64,000 nt of DNA from positions 1-64,000 of the forward strand of contig NZ_JASCXJ010000020.1 in NCBI RefSeq assembly GCF_030271535.1. The letters run 5' to 3'. The notes beneath the pieces are model-generated. The model was not told the origin of the DNA. It was given only the letters and a program-made list of their open reading frames with translations, and ran no database searches. A program made the translations under genes and the position numbers. Shown piece by piece: positions 16,121 through 24,265 of this stretch (its first letter is position 1; every line of letters begins with the position of its first letter). The stretch is from Nocardiopsis sp. ATB16-24. GTDB lineage: Bacteria > Actinomycetota > Actinomycetes > Streptosporangiales > Streptosporangiaceae.

Positions 16121-16866
16121 CCCTCGCCCCACGGCGACGCGTCACCGCACACCTGGTCACCGGATCCCAGGTGCGGGGCGCCCGGGTGCTGTTCGGTCAG
16201 GACCCGGCCGACGTGGTGTGCGACCTGGTCGGTCTTCCGGCGGGCACGCCCCTGCGCGCGTTGGACGTGCTCACCGAACTGACACGGGCCCCCGACGGCA
16301 CCCCCCTGCACATCGACCGCGTGGTCTTCGCCGAACCCGGAGCCGAACACCACTGGCCCTCACCCGCCGCGAAGGCCGGCCTGCGCCCACTCGCGTCCGA
16401 ACTGGCCGAGGAGGAGGCCCTCCCACCCGACCGCCCCCGGCTGCGCCGGTTCTCCTCCTACGGAATCGTCGTCGACCCCCGTGGCCGTGTCCTGCTGAGC
16501 AGGATCGCCGAGGGCTTCCCCGGAGCGGGCACCTGGCACCTGCCGGGCGGAGGGGTGGACCCCGGGGAGGACGTACGCGCCGCGTTGCGACGCGAGGTGA
16601 CCGAGGAGACCGGCCAGGACGGACAGGTCGGCGACCTGATCACCGTCTCCAGCCACCACCGACCCCGAAGCGAGGGTCACGAGATCTACTCGGTGTGGGC
16701 GTTCTTCCACGTGTTCGTGGCCCGACCCTCCCTCCCCCGGGTGATGGAGGAGAACGGCTCCACCGCCGACTGCGGCTGGTTCACCCCCCAACAGGTGAAC
16801 GGACTCGACCTGTCCAGGACCGCGCTGCGAGGCCTGAGGCACACGAACCCACACGACCGTTCCTGA
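16117..16866 (+). CDS. Nudix hydrolase with N-terminal extension
   Basis: A 249-residue protein whose second half is a Nudix domain. The box GGGVDPGEDVRAALRREVTEETG (about 144-166) fits G-x5-E-x7-RE-V-x-EE-x-G. The first 110 residues are an extra domain I do not recognise. Nudix enzymes cleave nucleoside diphosphates linked to another moiety, and the extension may set specificity. GTG 16117 overlaps the HAD stop codon, suggesting paired phosphatase/pyrophosphatase action on one substrate (inference). Confidence 0.88.
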   Translation: MTLAPRRRVTAHLVTGSQVRGARVLFGQDPADVVCDLVGLPAGTPLRALDVLTELTRAPDGTPLHIDRVVFAEPGAEHHWPSPAAKAGLRPLASELAEEEALPPDRPRLRRFSSYGIVVDPRGRVLLSRIAEGFPGAGTWHLPGGGVDPGEDVRAALRREVTEETGQDGQVGDLITVSSHHRPRSEGHEIYSVWAFFHVFVARPSLPRVMEENGSTADCGWFTPQQVNGLDLSRTALRGLRHTNPHDRS

Positions 16867-16883
16867 CACCGCCCGCTCCCTGG

Positions 16884-18227
16884 TCAAGAACGCGGCCCCC
16901 AACGCTCACGGACCCACCACAGGCCCGCGCCCAACGCCAGGACCGCCATGCCGGTGATGACCGTGCCCAGCGGCAGACTGCACGCCAGGACCACGCACCC
17001 CACCAGCCCGGCCAGGGGCACCACCAGCGGCGGACGGGGCTCGTCGGGTCCCAGGCGCAACGCCGAGGCGTTGGTGATGGCGTAGTACACCAGGACGCCG
17101 AAGGAGGAGAAGGCGATGGCCCCGCGCAGGTCGGTGAACAGGATCAGGCCGATGACCACCACCGCGATCAACGCCTCGGCCCGGTACACGGACCCGAAAC
17201 GTTCGTGGACCGCGGCCAGGGAACGGGGCAGGTGCCCGTCGGCGGCCATGGCGGCCGTGGTCCTGGACACCCCCAGCAACAGGGAGAGCAGGGCCCCCAG
17301 GCCGGCCACGGCCGCGCCGGCGACCACCAAGGGCGTCAGCCAGGGGAAACCCGCGACCTGCACGGCGTCGACCATGGGGGTGTCGGTGGTGGACAGACGT
17401 TCACGACCCAGCACGATCAGCAGCCCGGTGCCCATCACCAGGTACAGCAGGAGGACACCGCCCAGGGCCAGATTCGTGGCGCGCGGGATCGTGGTCCGCG
17501 GATCACGGACCTCACCGCCCAGGGTGGCCACACGCGCGTAACCGGCGAAGGCGAAGAAGACCATTCCCGCCGCGCCGAGCACACCGAAGGACCCCGGCCA
17601 GGGTCCCAACCCCTCCACCTGGGCGACGGCGGCCAGGCGTCCGCTGAGGAGCATCGTCACGGCCACGGCGGCCAGCACCGCCAGCACACAGGCCAGGAGG
17701 ATCTTCACCACCAGCGTGGAACGTCTGATCCCCCGGTGGTTGAGCACGGTCAGCGCCAGCACGGCGCCCACCGCCACGGGTTCCTCCCACCCCGGTAGCA
17801 GATAGGAGGCGAAGGTCAGCGCCATGGCGGCACAGGAGGCGACCTTGCCGACGACGAAGGACCAGCCCGCCAGGTAACCCCACAGTTCTCCCAGGCGCTC
17901 ACGTCCGTAGACGTAGGCGCCGCCGGACTCGGGATGGCGGGCGGCCAGTCTCGCGGAGGAGACGGCGTTGCAGTAGGCGACGGCACCCGCGATGAGGATG
18001 GCCACGGGAAGCCAGGCCCCCGCGCCGAGCGCGGCCGGGGCGAAGACGGTGAACACTCCGGCACCGAGCATCGCGCCCGCGCCGATGGCGACGGCGTCCA
18101 CCATGCCAAGGGCTCGGACGGGTCCGGCCTGGGATCCGGAAGAGGTGGGCAACAGGTCTCCTTGCGTGGGTACTCCCGGCGCTCGCCGGGGTGACGCGCC
18201 CTTGCCGGACGCCTTCCGGACGGTCAC
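16884..18227 (-). CDS. APC-superfamily amino-acid permease
   Basis: A 447-residue transporter with about 12 hydrophobic helices. The first helix carries the APC signature AIGAGAMLGAGVFTVF, and the second has YCNAVSSARLAARHPESGGAYVYG. The family exchanges or imports amino acids or polyamines. GTG 18227 is chosen because GAGG lies 7 nt upstream. It is convergent with the Nudix gene (17 bp apart) and is not in an obvious operon, so the substrate cannot be inferred. Confidence 0.88.
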   Translation of the reverse strand: MTVRKASGKGASPRRAPGVPTQGDLLPTSSGSQAGPVRALGMVDAVAIGAGAMLGAGVFTVFAPAALGAGAWLPVAILIAGAVAYCNAVSSARLAARHPESGGAYVYGRERLGELWGYLAGWSFVVGKVASCAAMALTFASYLLPGWEEPVAVGAVLALTVLNHRGIRRSTLVVKILLACVLAVLAAVAVTMLLSGRLAAVAQVEGLGPWPGSFGVLGAAGMVFFAFAGYARVATLGGEVRDPRTTIPRATNLALGGVLLLYLVMGTGLLIVLGRERLSTTDTPMVDAVQVAGFPWLTPLVVAGAAVAGLGALLSLLLGVSRTTAAMAADGHLPRSLAAVHERFGSVYRAEALIAVVVIGLILFTDLRGAIAFSSFGVLVYYAITNASALRLGPDEPRPPLVVPLAGLVGCVVLACSLPLGTVITGMAVLALGAGLWWVRERWGPRS

Positions 18228-18384
18228 GCCGCTACCTCGGACGTGACGGTGGACCTCGTGTGCCGGCCGGCGCACCCTCCCCTCGTCACGGCCCCTTCCG
18301 AGTGTGCCCGATACCGGTGACCACCGGGGGCGAAGGGCTCATGACCAAGACGGTCGGCGACGGTCCACGCCGTTTCGCACACAC

Positions 18385-18416
18385 GTGGGCCCGGGCCGGT
18401 ACCGGCCCGGGCCCAC
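18385..18416. terminator. 32-bp perfect palindrome, probable terminator
   Basis: GTGGGCCCGGGCCGGT (18385-18400) is followed directly by its exact reverse complement (18401-18416). It lies 47 nt beyond the stop of the minus-strand DUF1876 gene and 150 bp upstream of the APC permease, so it most likely ends the DUF1918/DUF1876 transcript. Confidence 0.65.
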
Positions 18417-18462
18417 CCCCGTGTCCGTCCCGCGGCCCGTCACGGCCGCCGTGGGCGCCCCC

Positions 18463-18741
18463 TCAGGTGGGACGCCAGGGAGAACCGGTGTTGTCGTTGA
18501 TGTCCTCGGCGGCGACCTGACGGAGTTGACGTGAAAGGTCGGACAGGGCACGCGAGACCGCGAGCTCCTCACCGATCTCGGGTACGTCCAGGTCCGTGGG
18601 GTGCTTGCGGGCCATCCCGTGTCCCCTCAGGGCCGTCCCGTCGTCCGCGACCAGGTCCACCTCGGCCCAGGTCCGCGCGCTGTCGGCCTCGGTCTCCTCG
18701 GCGACGACGACGTCGACGGTCCACCGCTTCGTCGTCTGCAT
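18463..18741 (-). CDS. DUF1876 (dsRBD-like) small protein
   Basis: A 92-residue protein with the DUF1876 pattern: WTVDVVVAEE, TWAEVDL, LRGHGMARKHPTD and a helical end EELAVSRALSDLSRQLRQVA. The fold is a small alpha/beta domain; the function is unknown. ATG 18741 has GAGGAGG 8 nt upstream. It follows a DUF1918 gene 13 bp away; these two families are neighbours in many actinobacteria, often in stress-linked loci. Confidence 0.92.
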   Translation of the reverse strand: MQTTKRWTVDVVVAEETEADSARTWAEVDLVADDGTALRGHGMARKHPTDLDVPEIGEELAVSRALSDLSRQLRQVAAEDINDNTGSPWRPT

Positions 18742-18754
18742 GTCATCGGCCTCC

Positions 18755-18973
18755 TCATGAGACGTCCGCGCCCGTACCGCCGGGCGGGTGTTCGATGTGC
18801 GCGTCCGGACCCGGATAGACCAGGGACTCGCGTCCCCCATCGGAGTCGGACCAGCGCACCTGGTACGGGGGCGATCCATCGGTGCCCCGGATTCCGGTGA
18901 TGACGCCCGTCCTGCGGTGAAGGTCTTCACGCGGACTCTCCACCACCAATCGGTCCCCTACCTGTGCTCGCAT
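18755..18973 (-). CDS. DUF1918 small protein
   Basis: A 72-residue protein starting MRAQVGDRLVVES, with RTGVITGIRG and PPYQVRWSDSDGGRESLVYPGPDAHI, the complete DUF1918 signature (an SH3-like small barrel). The function is unknown. It leads a two-gene operon with DUF1876 and diverges from the methyltransferase gene at 19114. Confidence 0.93.
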   Translation of the reverse strand: MRAQVGDRLVVESPREDLHRRTGVITGIRGTDGSPPYQVRWSDSDGGRESLVYPGPDAHIEHPPGGTGADVS

Positions 18974-19113
18974 ACCTTCCCCCGCAAACGTCGGCTACCT
19001 CCATCTTCGACATTCCCGCCGCGAAGGTCCGGAAGGTTGGGAACTTCATTCATGGGGCGATACGAGAATTTTGTCCATCACATCGTGCCGCGCGGGACTG
19101 GTAGCGTCACGAC

Positions 19114-19749
19114 GTGGCCCAGCACTACTTCGACTCCGACCCGGGCGCGGCCAGCCGCCCCTCCACCGCCGACCTGGTCCTGCCGGACCTGCACCTGCGG
19201 CTGCACACCGACCGGGGCGTCTTCTCCCCCGACAAGGTCGACCTGGGCACGCGGGTGCTGCTGGAGACCGTCCCGCCCCCGCCCCCGCAGGGACGTCTGC
19301 TCGACCTGGGTTGCGGCTACGGCCCCATCGCGCTGACCATGGCCTCGCGCGCACCCTCCTCCCAGGTGCTGGGCGTGGACGTCAACTCCCGTGCCGTGGA
19401 CCTGGCACGACGCAACGCCGCCGAGCACGGCCTGCGCAACGCACGTTTTGCGGTGGTCACGCCCGAGGGCTCCCCCACCGACGAGACGCCCTCCCGAGAG
19501 GACCTGTCGGGCCCCTTCGACGCGGTGTGGTCCAACCCGCCCATCCGCGTGGGCAAGAAGGTCCTGCACACGATGCTGCGCACCTGGTTGGGAAGACTGA
19601 CCCCCCAGGGCGTGGCCCACCTGGTGGTGCAGCGTCACCTGGGCGCGGACTCGCTGCACACATGGCTGGACTCCCAAGGACTGGCCACCGAACGCGTGGC
19701 CTCACGCGCGGGCTTCCGTGTGCTGGCGGTACGGCGATCTGGGGCTTGA
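19114..19749 (+). CDS. RsmC-like class I SAM methyltransferase
   Basis: A 211-residue methyltransferase. Motif I LLDLGCGYGPIAL (about 62-74), an acidic strand end VDVNSRAVDLARRNA, and motif IV NPPIR (about 144-148) are typical of the MTS/RsmC group, which methylates the exocyclic N2 of guanine in 16S rRNA. Proteins of this length lack the N-terminal pseudo-catalytic domain of E. coli RsmC. The GTG start is at 19114. The TrmH-like gene follows on the same strand. Confidence 0.88.
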   Translation: MAQHYFDSDPGAASRPSTADLVLPDLHLRLHTDRGVFSPDKVDLGTRVLLETVPPPPPQGRLLDLGCGYGPIALTMASRAPSSQVLGVDVNSRAVDLARRNAAEHGLRNARFAVVTPEGSPTDETPSREDLSGPFDAVWSNPPIRVGKKVLHTMLRTWLGRLTPQGVAHLVVQRHLGADSLHTWLDSQGLATERVASRAGFRVLAVRRSGA

Positions 19750-19872
19750 AACGTCTTTTGCCATGGTGTGTCCCGGGTCATGCGTGCGGGCACGCGCGGT
19801 GACCGGTACTCTGTGGCGGACAACCGACCCCTGGGCACACCCCGGGCACACCCGCTGAGGAACACACCGCAG

Positions 19873-20433
19873 TTGAGCACGCAGTTGCGTCCCACCGACG
19901 TCAAACGCCTGAACCGCCAATGGCGCAGGCGCACCGAGGGGCGACTCGCCCTCCTCGTCGAATCGGTCACCCAACCCTTCAACCTGGGATCGATCCTGCG
20001 CACCTGCGCGACCTTCGGAGTGGACCGGCTCTGGCTCACCGGTAACAGCGCGGACCCCGACGACCCCAAGGTCGGCAAGACCGCCCTGGGCACCGCCACC
20101 AAGGTCGAGCACACACGGCTGGCCTCCACCGCCCAGGCCCTGACCGCCGCCCGCGACGAGGGATACCGGGTCGTCGCGGTCGAGCTGGCCAACGGCGCCG
20201 TGCCGCTGCACGCCGCCCCCTTGGACGCGGACGTGTGCCTGGCCGTGGGCGCCGAGGACCACGGCTGCTCCCCCGCCCTGCTCACGGGCGCGGACGCCAT
20301 CACCTACATCCCGCAGATCGGGCGGGTGGGATCCTTGAACGTGGCCGTCGCCACCGCGATCGCACTCGCCGAGGCCCGCCGCAGGGAATGGGCCTCCCTG
20401 GGTGGAGAGGCCGACACTCCCGTGGGCGCCTGA
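19873..20433 (+). CDS. SpoU/TrmH-family RNA 2'-O-methyltransferase
   Basis: The TTG-started version has 186 residues. SPOUT motifs are clear: motif 1 TQPFNLGSILRT, motif 2 LAVGAEDHGCS, motif 3 IPQIGRVGSLNVAVATAIALAE, the knotted SAM-binding site. The best-known members form Gm18 in tRNA (TrmH), so that is the likeliest role. The frame is open up to GTG 19768 (with GTG 19813 between), but the added residues are not family-like and a TACTCT -10-like box lies at about 19807. TTG 19873, with GAGG 12 nt upstream, matches the usual start of the family. It is unusual in being TTG. Confidence 0.85.
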   Translation: MSTQLRPTDVKRLNRQWRRRTEGRLALLVESVTQPFNLGSILRTCATFGVDRLWLTGNSADPDDPKVGKTALGTATKVEHTRLASTAQALTAARDEGYRVVAVELANGAVPLHAAPLDADVCLAVGAEDHGCSPALLTGADAITYIPQIGRVGSLNVAVATAIALAEARRREWASLGGEADTPVGA

Positions 20434-20524
20434 GGGGAACTTCCCTCCCGCTCCCGGTGTTGTCCTTCCACGAAGCAGGACCGCTTCCACCGCACAGACG
20501 CGCACAAGCGCAGAGAGAGGAACA

Positions 20525-20659
20525 GTGGACCCGTCCCGAAGTACCGGCAGCATCCTGCGAGGATGCTGCGACCCAGACGACGAGCCCCCCTCTACGGAGG
20601 GCGCGCACCTTCGTAGGAATCCGATCCGAAGGCGGAACCAGGCGGTGCGTGCCCGATGA
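20525..20659 (+). CDS. Possible 44-residue upstream ORF coupled to CNNM-like gene
   Basis: GTG 20525 follows AGAGAGG by 4 nt and opens a 44-codon frame whose TGA (20657-20659) overlaps the ATG (20656) of the membrane protein gene. The peptide has a Cys-Cys pair and an Arg-rich end (RRNPIRRRN) but no family resemblance I know. It contains the stem-loop at 20547-20569. It may be a regulatory leader rather than a functional protein. Confidence 0.4.
   Translation: MDPSRSTGSILRGCCDPDDEPPSTEGAHLRRNPIRRRNQAVRAR
20547..20569 (+). promoter_or_regulatory. Stem-loop in leader of CNNM-like operon
   Basis: GCAGCATCCT and AGGATGCTGC form a perfect 10-bp stem with a GCG loop. It lies inside the 44-codon upstream frame, 87 nt before the CNNM ATG. 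No U-tract follows. It could end the trmH-like transcript or regulate the operon. Confidence 0.45.
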
Positions 20660-22035
20660 TGAGCACCGTTCTCAGCATCGCCTTCGGAGCCTTGGTGGTC
20701 TTCCTGATCACCGTCGCGACGGGATACTTCGTCGCCCAGGAATTCGGCTACATGGCCGTGGACCGCTCGCGCCTGCGAGCGCGGGCCGCGGCCGGTGACA
20801 CCGGGGCCAAACGAGCCCTGGACATCACCGGACGCACATCCTTCATGCTCTCCGGCGCCCAACTGGGCATCACCGTGACCGGCCTGTTGGTGGGTTACGT
20901 GGCCGAACCCATGATCGGACAGGGGGTCGGCGAACTCCTCGGCGGTGTCGGGGTCCCCTCCGGCACCGGCGTGGCCGTCGGCACCGTCCTGGCCCTGCTG
21001 TTCTCCACCATCGTGCAGATGATCTTCGGAGAGCTCTTCCCCAAGAACCTCGCCATCGCCCGCCCCGAACCGGTGGCACGCTGGCTGGCCCTGTCCACGG
21101 GGATCTACCTGAAGATCTTCGGACCGGTGATCTGGCTGTTCGACCAGGCGGCGATCATGCTGCTCAAGGCGGTACGCATCGAACCGGTCGAGGACGTCCA
21201 GCACGCGGCCACGCCCCACGACCTGGAGAGCATCATCGCCGAGTCCCGGGAGAGCGGGGACCTGCCCGCCGAGCTGTCCACCCTGCTGGACCGCACCCTG
21301 GACTTCCACGAACGCACGGCCGGACACGCGATGATCCCGCGTCCGGAGGTGACCACCGTGGAGGAGGACGAACCGGTCAGCCGGGTCGTGGAACTGATGG
21401 CCTCGGGCCACTCGCGCTTCCCGGTCCTGGGTCAGGGCGTGGACGACATCGTGGGCGTCATCTGCCTGCGCGACGTCCTCGTCCTGGGCGACCGCGACCT
21501 GTCCGAGGTGAACGTCAGGCAGGTGGCACGGGAGACCGTGATGGTCCCCGCCTCCCTACCGCTGCCGGTGCTGCTGGACCGACTACGCGAGGCCGAGGAG
21601 GAGTTCGCCTGCGTCGTGGACGAGTACGGCGGCCTGGCCGGCGTCGTCACCACCGAGGACCTGGCAGAGGAACTGGTCGGGGAGATCGCCGACGAGCACA
21701 CCCCGGAGGAGGAGTCGCCCGCCTACCTGGAGGGCGAGGGCTCCTACCTGGTCCCCGGCGCACTGCACATCGACGAGGTCGAGCGTCTGATCGGCCACGA
21801 CCTGCCAGCCGGCGACTACGAGACCGTGGGCGGACTGGTCATCCACGAGCTGCACCGACTGCCCAAGGTGGGCGACAGCGCCCTGATCCACCTGCCCCGC
21901 CCCGCGAGCGCGCACGAGGACGACCCCGACATGGCGCTGACCCTGACCGTCAACACCGTGCAACGGCACGTCCCCCACACCGTGGAACTACGCCTGCGTG
22001 AGGCGGCCGGGAGCGAAAGGCAGGTGCGCACATGA
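20656..22035 (+). CDS. CNNM/CorC-like membrane protein (DUF21-CBS-CorC_HlyC)
   Basis: A 459-residue protein. The N-terminal DUF21/CNNM domain has four hydrophobic segments (about 5-27, 57-80, 92-118, 136-160). Two CBS repeats follow (about 215-335, including AMIPRPEVTTVEEDE and FACVVDEYGGLAGVVTTEDL). A C-terminal CorC_HlyC domain follows (GSYLVPGALHIDEVERLIG). The family mediates Mg2+/Co2+ or Na+-coupled Mg2+ export and is often annotated hemolysin-like without evidence of hemolysis. The stop overlaps the next, paralogous gene by 4 nt (ATGA), so the two probably form a hetero-oligomer. Confidence 0.92.
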   Translation: MMSTVLSIAFGALVVFLITVATGYFVAQEFGYMAVDRSRLRARAAAGDTGAKRALDITGRTSFMLSGAQLGITVTGLLVGYVAEPMIGQGVGELLGGVGVPSGTGVAVGTVLALLFSTIVQMIFGELFPKNLAIARPEPVARWLALSTGIYLKIFGPVIWLFDQAAIMLLKAVRIEPVEDVQHAATPHDLESIIAESRESGDLPAELSTLLDRTLDFHERTAGHAMIPRPEVTTVEEDEPVSRVVELMASGHSRFPVLGQGVDDIVGVICLRDVLVLGDRDLSEVNVRQVARETVMVPASLPLPVLLDRLREAEEEFACVVDEYGGLAGVVTTEDLAEELVGEIADEHTPEEESPAYLEGEGSYLVPGALHIDEVERLIGHDLPAGDYETVGGLVIHELHRLPKVGDSALIHLPRPASAHEDDPDMALTLTVNTVQRHVPHTVELRLREAAGSERQVRT

Positions 22036-23042
22036 GCGGCATGAACGTGTGGTTGGCCCTGGGGCTGACCGCCCTCTTCATCGCGCTCAGCGCGTTCTTC
22101 GTGGCCATCGAGTTCGCGCTGGTGGCGGCCCGCCGCTACCGGTTGGAGAAGGCCGCCGAGACGAGCCTGTCTGCGCGGGCCGCGCTGCGCAGCGCACGCG
22201 ACCTGTCGCTGCTGCTGGCCGGCTCGCAACTGGGCATCACGCTGTGCACCCTGGCACTGGGCGCGGTCTCCAAGCCCGCCGTCCACCACCTGCTGCAACC
22301 CCTGTTCAGCGACCTGCCCGAGACCGTCGGATACGTGGTCTCCTTCGTGCTGTCCCTGATCGTGGTGACGTTCCTGCACCTGGTGGTGGGCGAGATGGCG
22401 CCCAAGTCCTGGGCGATCTCCCACCCGGAGAAGTCGGCGACCCTGCTGGCGATACCGATGCGGGTCTTCATGTGGTTCACCCGCCCCCTGTTGGTGATGC
22501 TCAACGGCATGGCCAACTGGTGCCTGCACCGGGTCGGGGTGGACGCCGTGGACGAACTGTCGGCCGGACACGGCCCCGAGGACGTGCGCGAGCTGGTGGA
22601 GCACTCGGCCAAGGCCGGCGCGCTGGACCCCGAACGACGCGACCAGCTCGCCACCGCGTTGGAGGTCAACTCCCGCCCGTTGGACGAGATCATCACCCCC
22701 CGACAGGAGATCGCCTGGGTGGCTCCGGACGCGGGTGTGGAGGAGATCAAGCGGGTGTCGCAGGAGTCCACGCACCTGCGCCTGGTGGTGATGGACCAGG
22801 ACGAACCCGTCGGCGTGCTGCACGTGCGCGAGGTGTTGGCGAGCCCGCCGCAGACCACCGCGGCCGATCTGATGCGACCGGTGCTCACCCTCCCCTCCCA
22901 GACGCCGATGTACACGGCGATGAGCATCATGCGGGAAAGTCGCAGCCACCTGTCGCTGGTGGAGTCCGACGGCCGGGTGATCGGCCTGGTCACCCTCCAG
23001 GACATCCTGAACCGCCTGCTGCTGCTGGAAACGGTCGCCTGA
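22032..23042 (+). CDS. CNNM/CorC-like membrane protein, shorter paralogue
   Basis: A 336-residue paralogue of the upstream gene with the same DUF21 region (LALGLTALFIALSAFFVAIEFAL, LAGSQLGITLCTLALG, VVGEMAPKSWAI) and two CBS repeats (to about 334), but without the C-terminal CorC_HlyC domain. Its start overlaps the upstream stop (ATGA). Paired long/short CNNM genes are common in actinobacteria. The role is inferred to be divalent cation homeostasis in partnership with the first protein. Confidence 0.9.
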   Translation: MSGMNVWLALGLTALFIALSAFFVAIEFALVAARRYRLEKAAETSLSARAALRSARDLSLLLAGSQLGITLCTLALGAVSKPAVHHLLQPLFSDLPETVGYVVSFVLSLIVVTFLHLVVGEMAPKSWAISHPEKSATLLAIPMRVFMWFTRPLLVMLNGMANWCLHRVGVDAVDELSAGHGPEDVRELVEHSAKAGALDPERRDQLATALEVNSRPLDEIITPRQEIAWVAPDAGVEEIKRVSQESTHLRLVVMDQDEPVGVLHVREVLASPPQTTAADLMRPVLTLPSQTPMYTAMSIMRESRSHLSLVESDGRVIGLVTLQDILNRLLLLETVA

Positions 23043-23045
23043 GCC

Positions 23046-23110
23046 GTGCCCCCATGGGGGCACGCGCCACAGGACCACACGGGGGGAGGACGCCGTAGGC
23101 GTCCTCCCCC
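23046..23110. terminator. Two strong hairpins between convergent genes
   Basis: A perfect palindrome GTGCCCCCATGGGGGCAC (23046-23063) begins 3 nt after the CNNM-like stop. A second hairpin has 13-bp arms at 23082-23094 and 23098-23110 with a GTA loop, 54 nt from the ohr stop on the other strand. Together they probably terminate both convergent transcripts. Confidence 0.75.
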
Positions 23111-23163
23111 TCGGCACGGACGGAGCGCGGCGCGGTGACCACCAGCGCCCCTGCCGCCGACCG

Positions 23164-23592
23164 CTAGGCGGTCTTGGCCGTCAGGGTCACCTCGATGTTG
23201 CCGCGGGTGGCGCGGGAGTAGGGGCACATCTGGTGGGCCCCTTGGACCAGCTCCTCGGCCTTGGCCTGGTCCACCCCCGGAATGGTGACGGCGAGCTCCA
23301 CCGCGATGTCCAGACCCTCCTCGGACTTGCCGAGGCTGACCTTGCTGTCGATGCTCGAACCCTCGACGTCGGTGCCGTCCTTGCGGGCGACCGCCTTGAG
23401 CGCACCGTGGAAGCAGGCCGCGTAGCCCACCGCGAAGAGCTGTTCGGGGTTGGTCCCCGGACCGTCGTCGCCGCCCACGCCCTTGGGCACGGATAGGTCG
23501 ACCTCCAAACGGCCGTCGTCGGTACGACCGTGCCCCTTGCGTCCCTCACCGGTGACGGAGGCGTGGGCTGTGTACATCACGTCGTATGCCAT
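23164..23592 (-). CDS. ohr: Organic hydroperoxide resistance protein Ohr
   Basis: A 142-residue Ohr/OsmC thiol peroxidase that reduces organic hydroperoxides, usually with lipoylated dihydrolipoamide succinyltransferase as electron donor. The two catalytic cysteines are Cys60 (GYAACFHGAL) and Cys123 (HQMCPYSRAT), with Glu50 in NPEQLF. ATG 23592 has AAGGAG 10 nt upstream. It follows ohrR by 28 nt in the same orientation and should share its promoter and OhrR control. Confidence 0.95.
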   Translation of the reverse strand: MAYDVMYTAHASVTGEGRKGHGRTDDGRLEVDLSVPKGVGGDDGPGTNPEQLFAVGYAACFHGALKAVARKDGTDVEGSSIDSKVSLGKSEEGLDIAVELAVTIPGVDQAKAEELVQGAHQMCPYSRATRGNIEVTLTAKTA

Positions 23593-23620
23593 GGTTGCCT
23601 TTCTCCTTGACGACACACGG

Positions 23621-24130
23621 TCATGGTCGTCGGCTGTGTTCCGATGAAGGTCCGAACCCGACCTCGGCACGCGGAGCGCCTCGGGTCCTGTCCTCCACCG
23701 AACGTGTGAGTCGGCCGAGCGCGTCCCGCAGCACCTCGGCCTGGCCCGGGGTCAGATCGACGGCGCACAGGACCCGTCGAGGAACGTCCACGGCACGCGC
23801 ACGAAGGTCACGCCCCCTGCGCGTGGCCGAAACCTCCACGACCCGCTCGTCGACGGCGCTGCGCTCACGGGTCAACAACCCCGCACCCTCCAGACGGCGC
23901 AGCAGCGGCGAGAGCGTCCCCGAGTCCAGGCGCAGAGCCCGACCCAGTTCCTTGACACTGAGAATCCCCCGCTCCCACAACACGAGCATGACCAGATACT
24001 GCGGATAGGTCAGCCCCAGCTCCTCCAGCACCTCCCGGTACAGCCCCGTCAGAGCCCGGGAGGCCGCGTACAGGGAGAAGCACAACTGGCCGTCCAGTGC
24101 CAGGGGATCGTCCCTTGCGTCTTCGGACAC
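23621..24130 (-). CDS. ohrR: OhrR-type MarR-family peroxide sensor
   Basis: A 169-residue MarR protein. Cys17 in LDGQLCFSLYAASRAL is the reactive cysteine of the OhrR family; oxidation by organic peroxide releases DNA. The winged helix spans about 60-110 (SVKELGRALRLDSGTLSPLLRRLEGAGLL). GTG 24130 has GGGAGG 7 nt upstream. It is the first gene of an ohrR-ohr operon; a GTTGTGCACAAC palindrome 58 nt upstream is the likely operator. Confidence 0.94.
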   Translation of the reverse strand: MSEDARDDPLALDGQLCFSLYAASRALTGLYREVLEELGLTYPQYLVMLVLWERGILSVKELGRALRLDSGTLSPLLRRLEGAGLLTRERSAVDERVVEVSATRRGRDLRARAVDVPRRVLCAVDLTPGQAEVLRDALGRLTRSVEDRTRGAPRAEVGFGPSSEHSRRP

Positions 24131-24187
24131 GGTGTCGCCTCCCGCACCTTGGAACCCTCGGCCCTGCCACCACCGTAACAGAATCAG

Positions 24188-24199
24188 GTTGTGCACAAC
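24188..24199. promoter_or_regulatory. Probable OhrR operator
   Basis: A perfect 12-bp palindrome GTTGTGCACAAC lies 58-69 nt upstream of the ohrR GTG, overlapping a possible -35 (TTGTGC on the minus strand) with a TACGGT -10-like box 15 nt further on. Operator position fits autorepression. The exact OhrR consensus in this genus is not known to me. Confidence 0.6.
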
Positions 24200-24265
24200 A
24201 TGATGGGGCGCAACTTTCCTACGATGGCGGTCGGTGCCCGCACCGAGCGCGGGCACCGCACCGGA

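Noticed and set aside
20534..20656. M-box/ykoK Mg2+ riboswitch upstream of CNNM-like gene
   Set aside because: Only a simple 10-bp hairpin and a short ORF are visible; the conserved M-box core is not recognisable.
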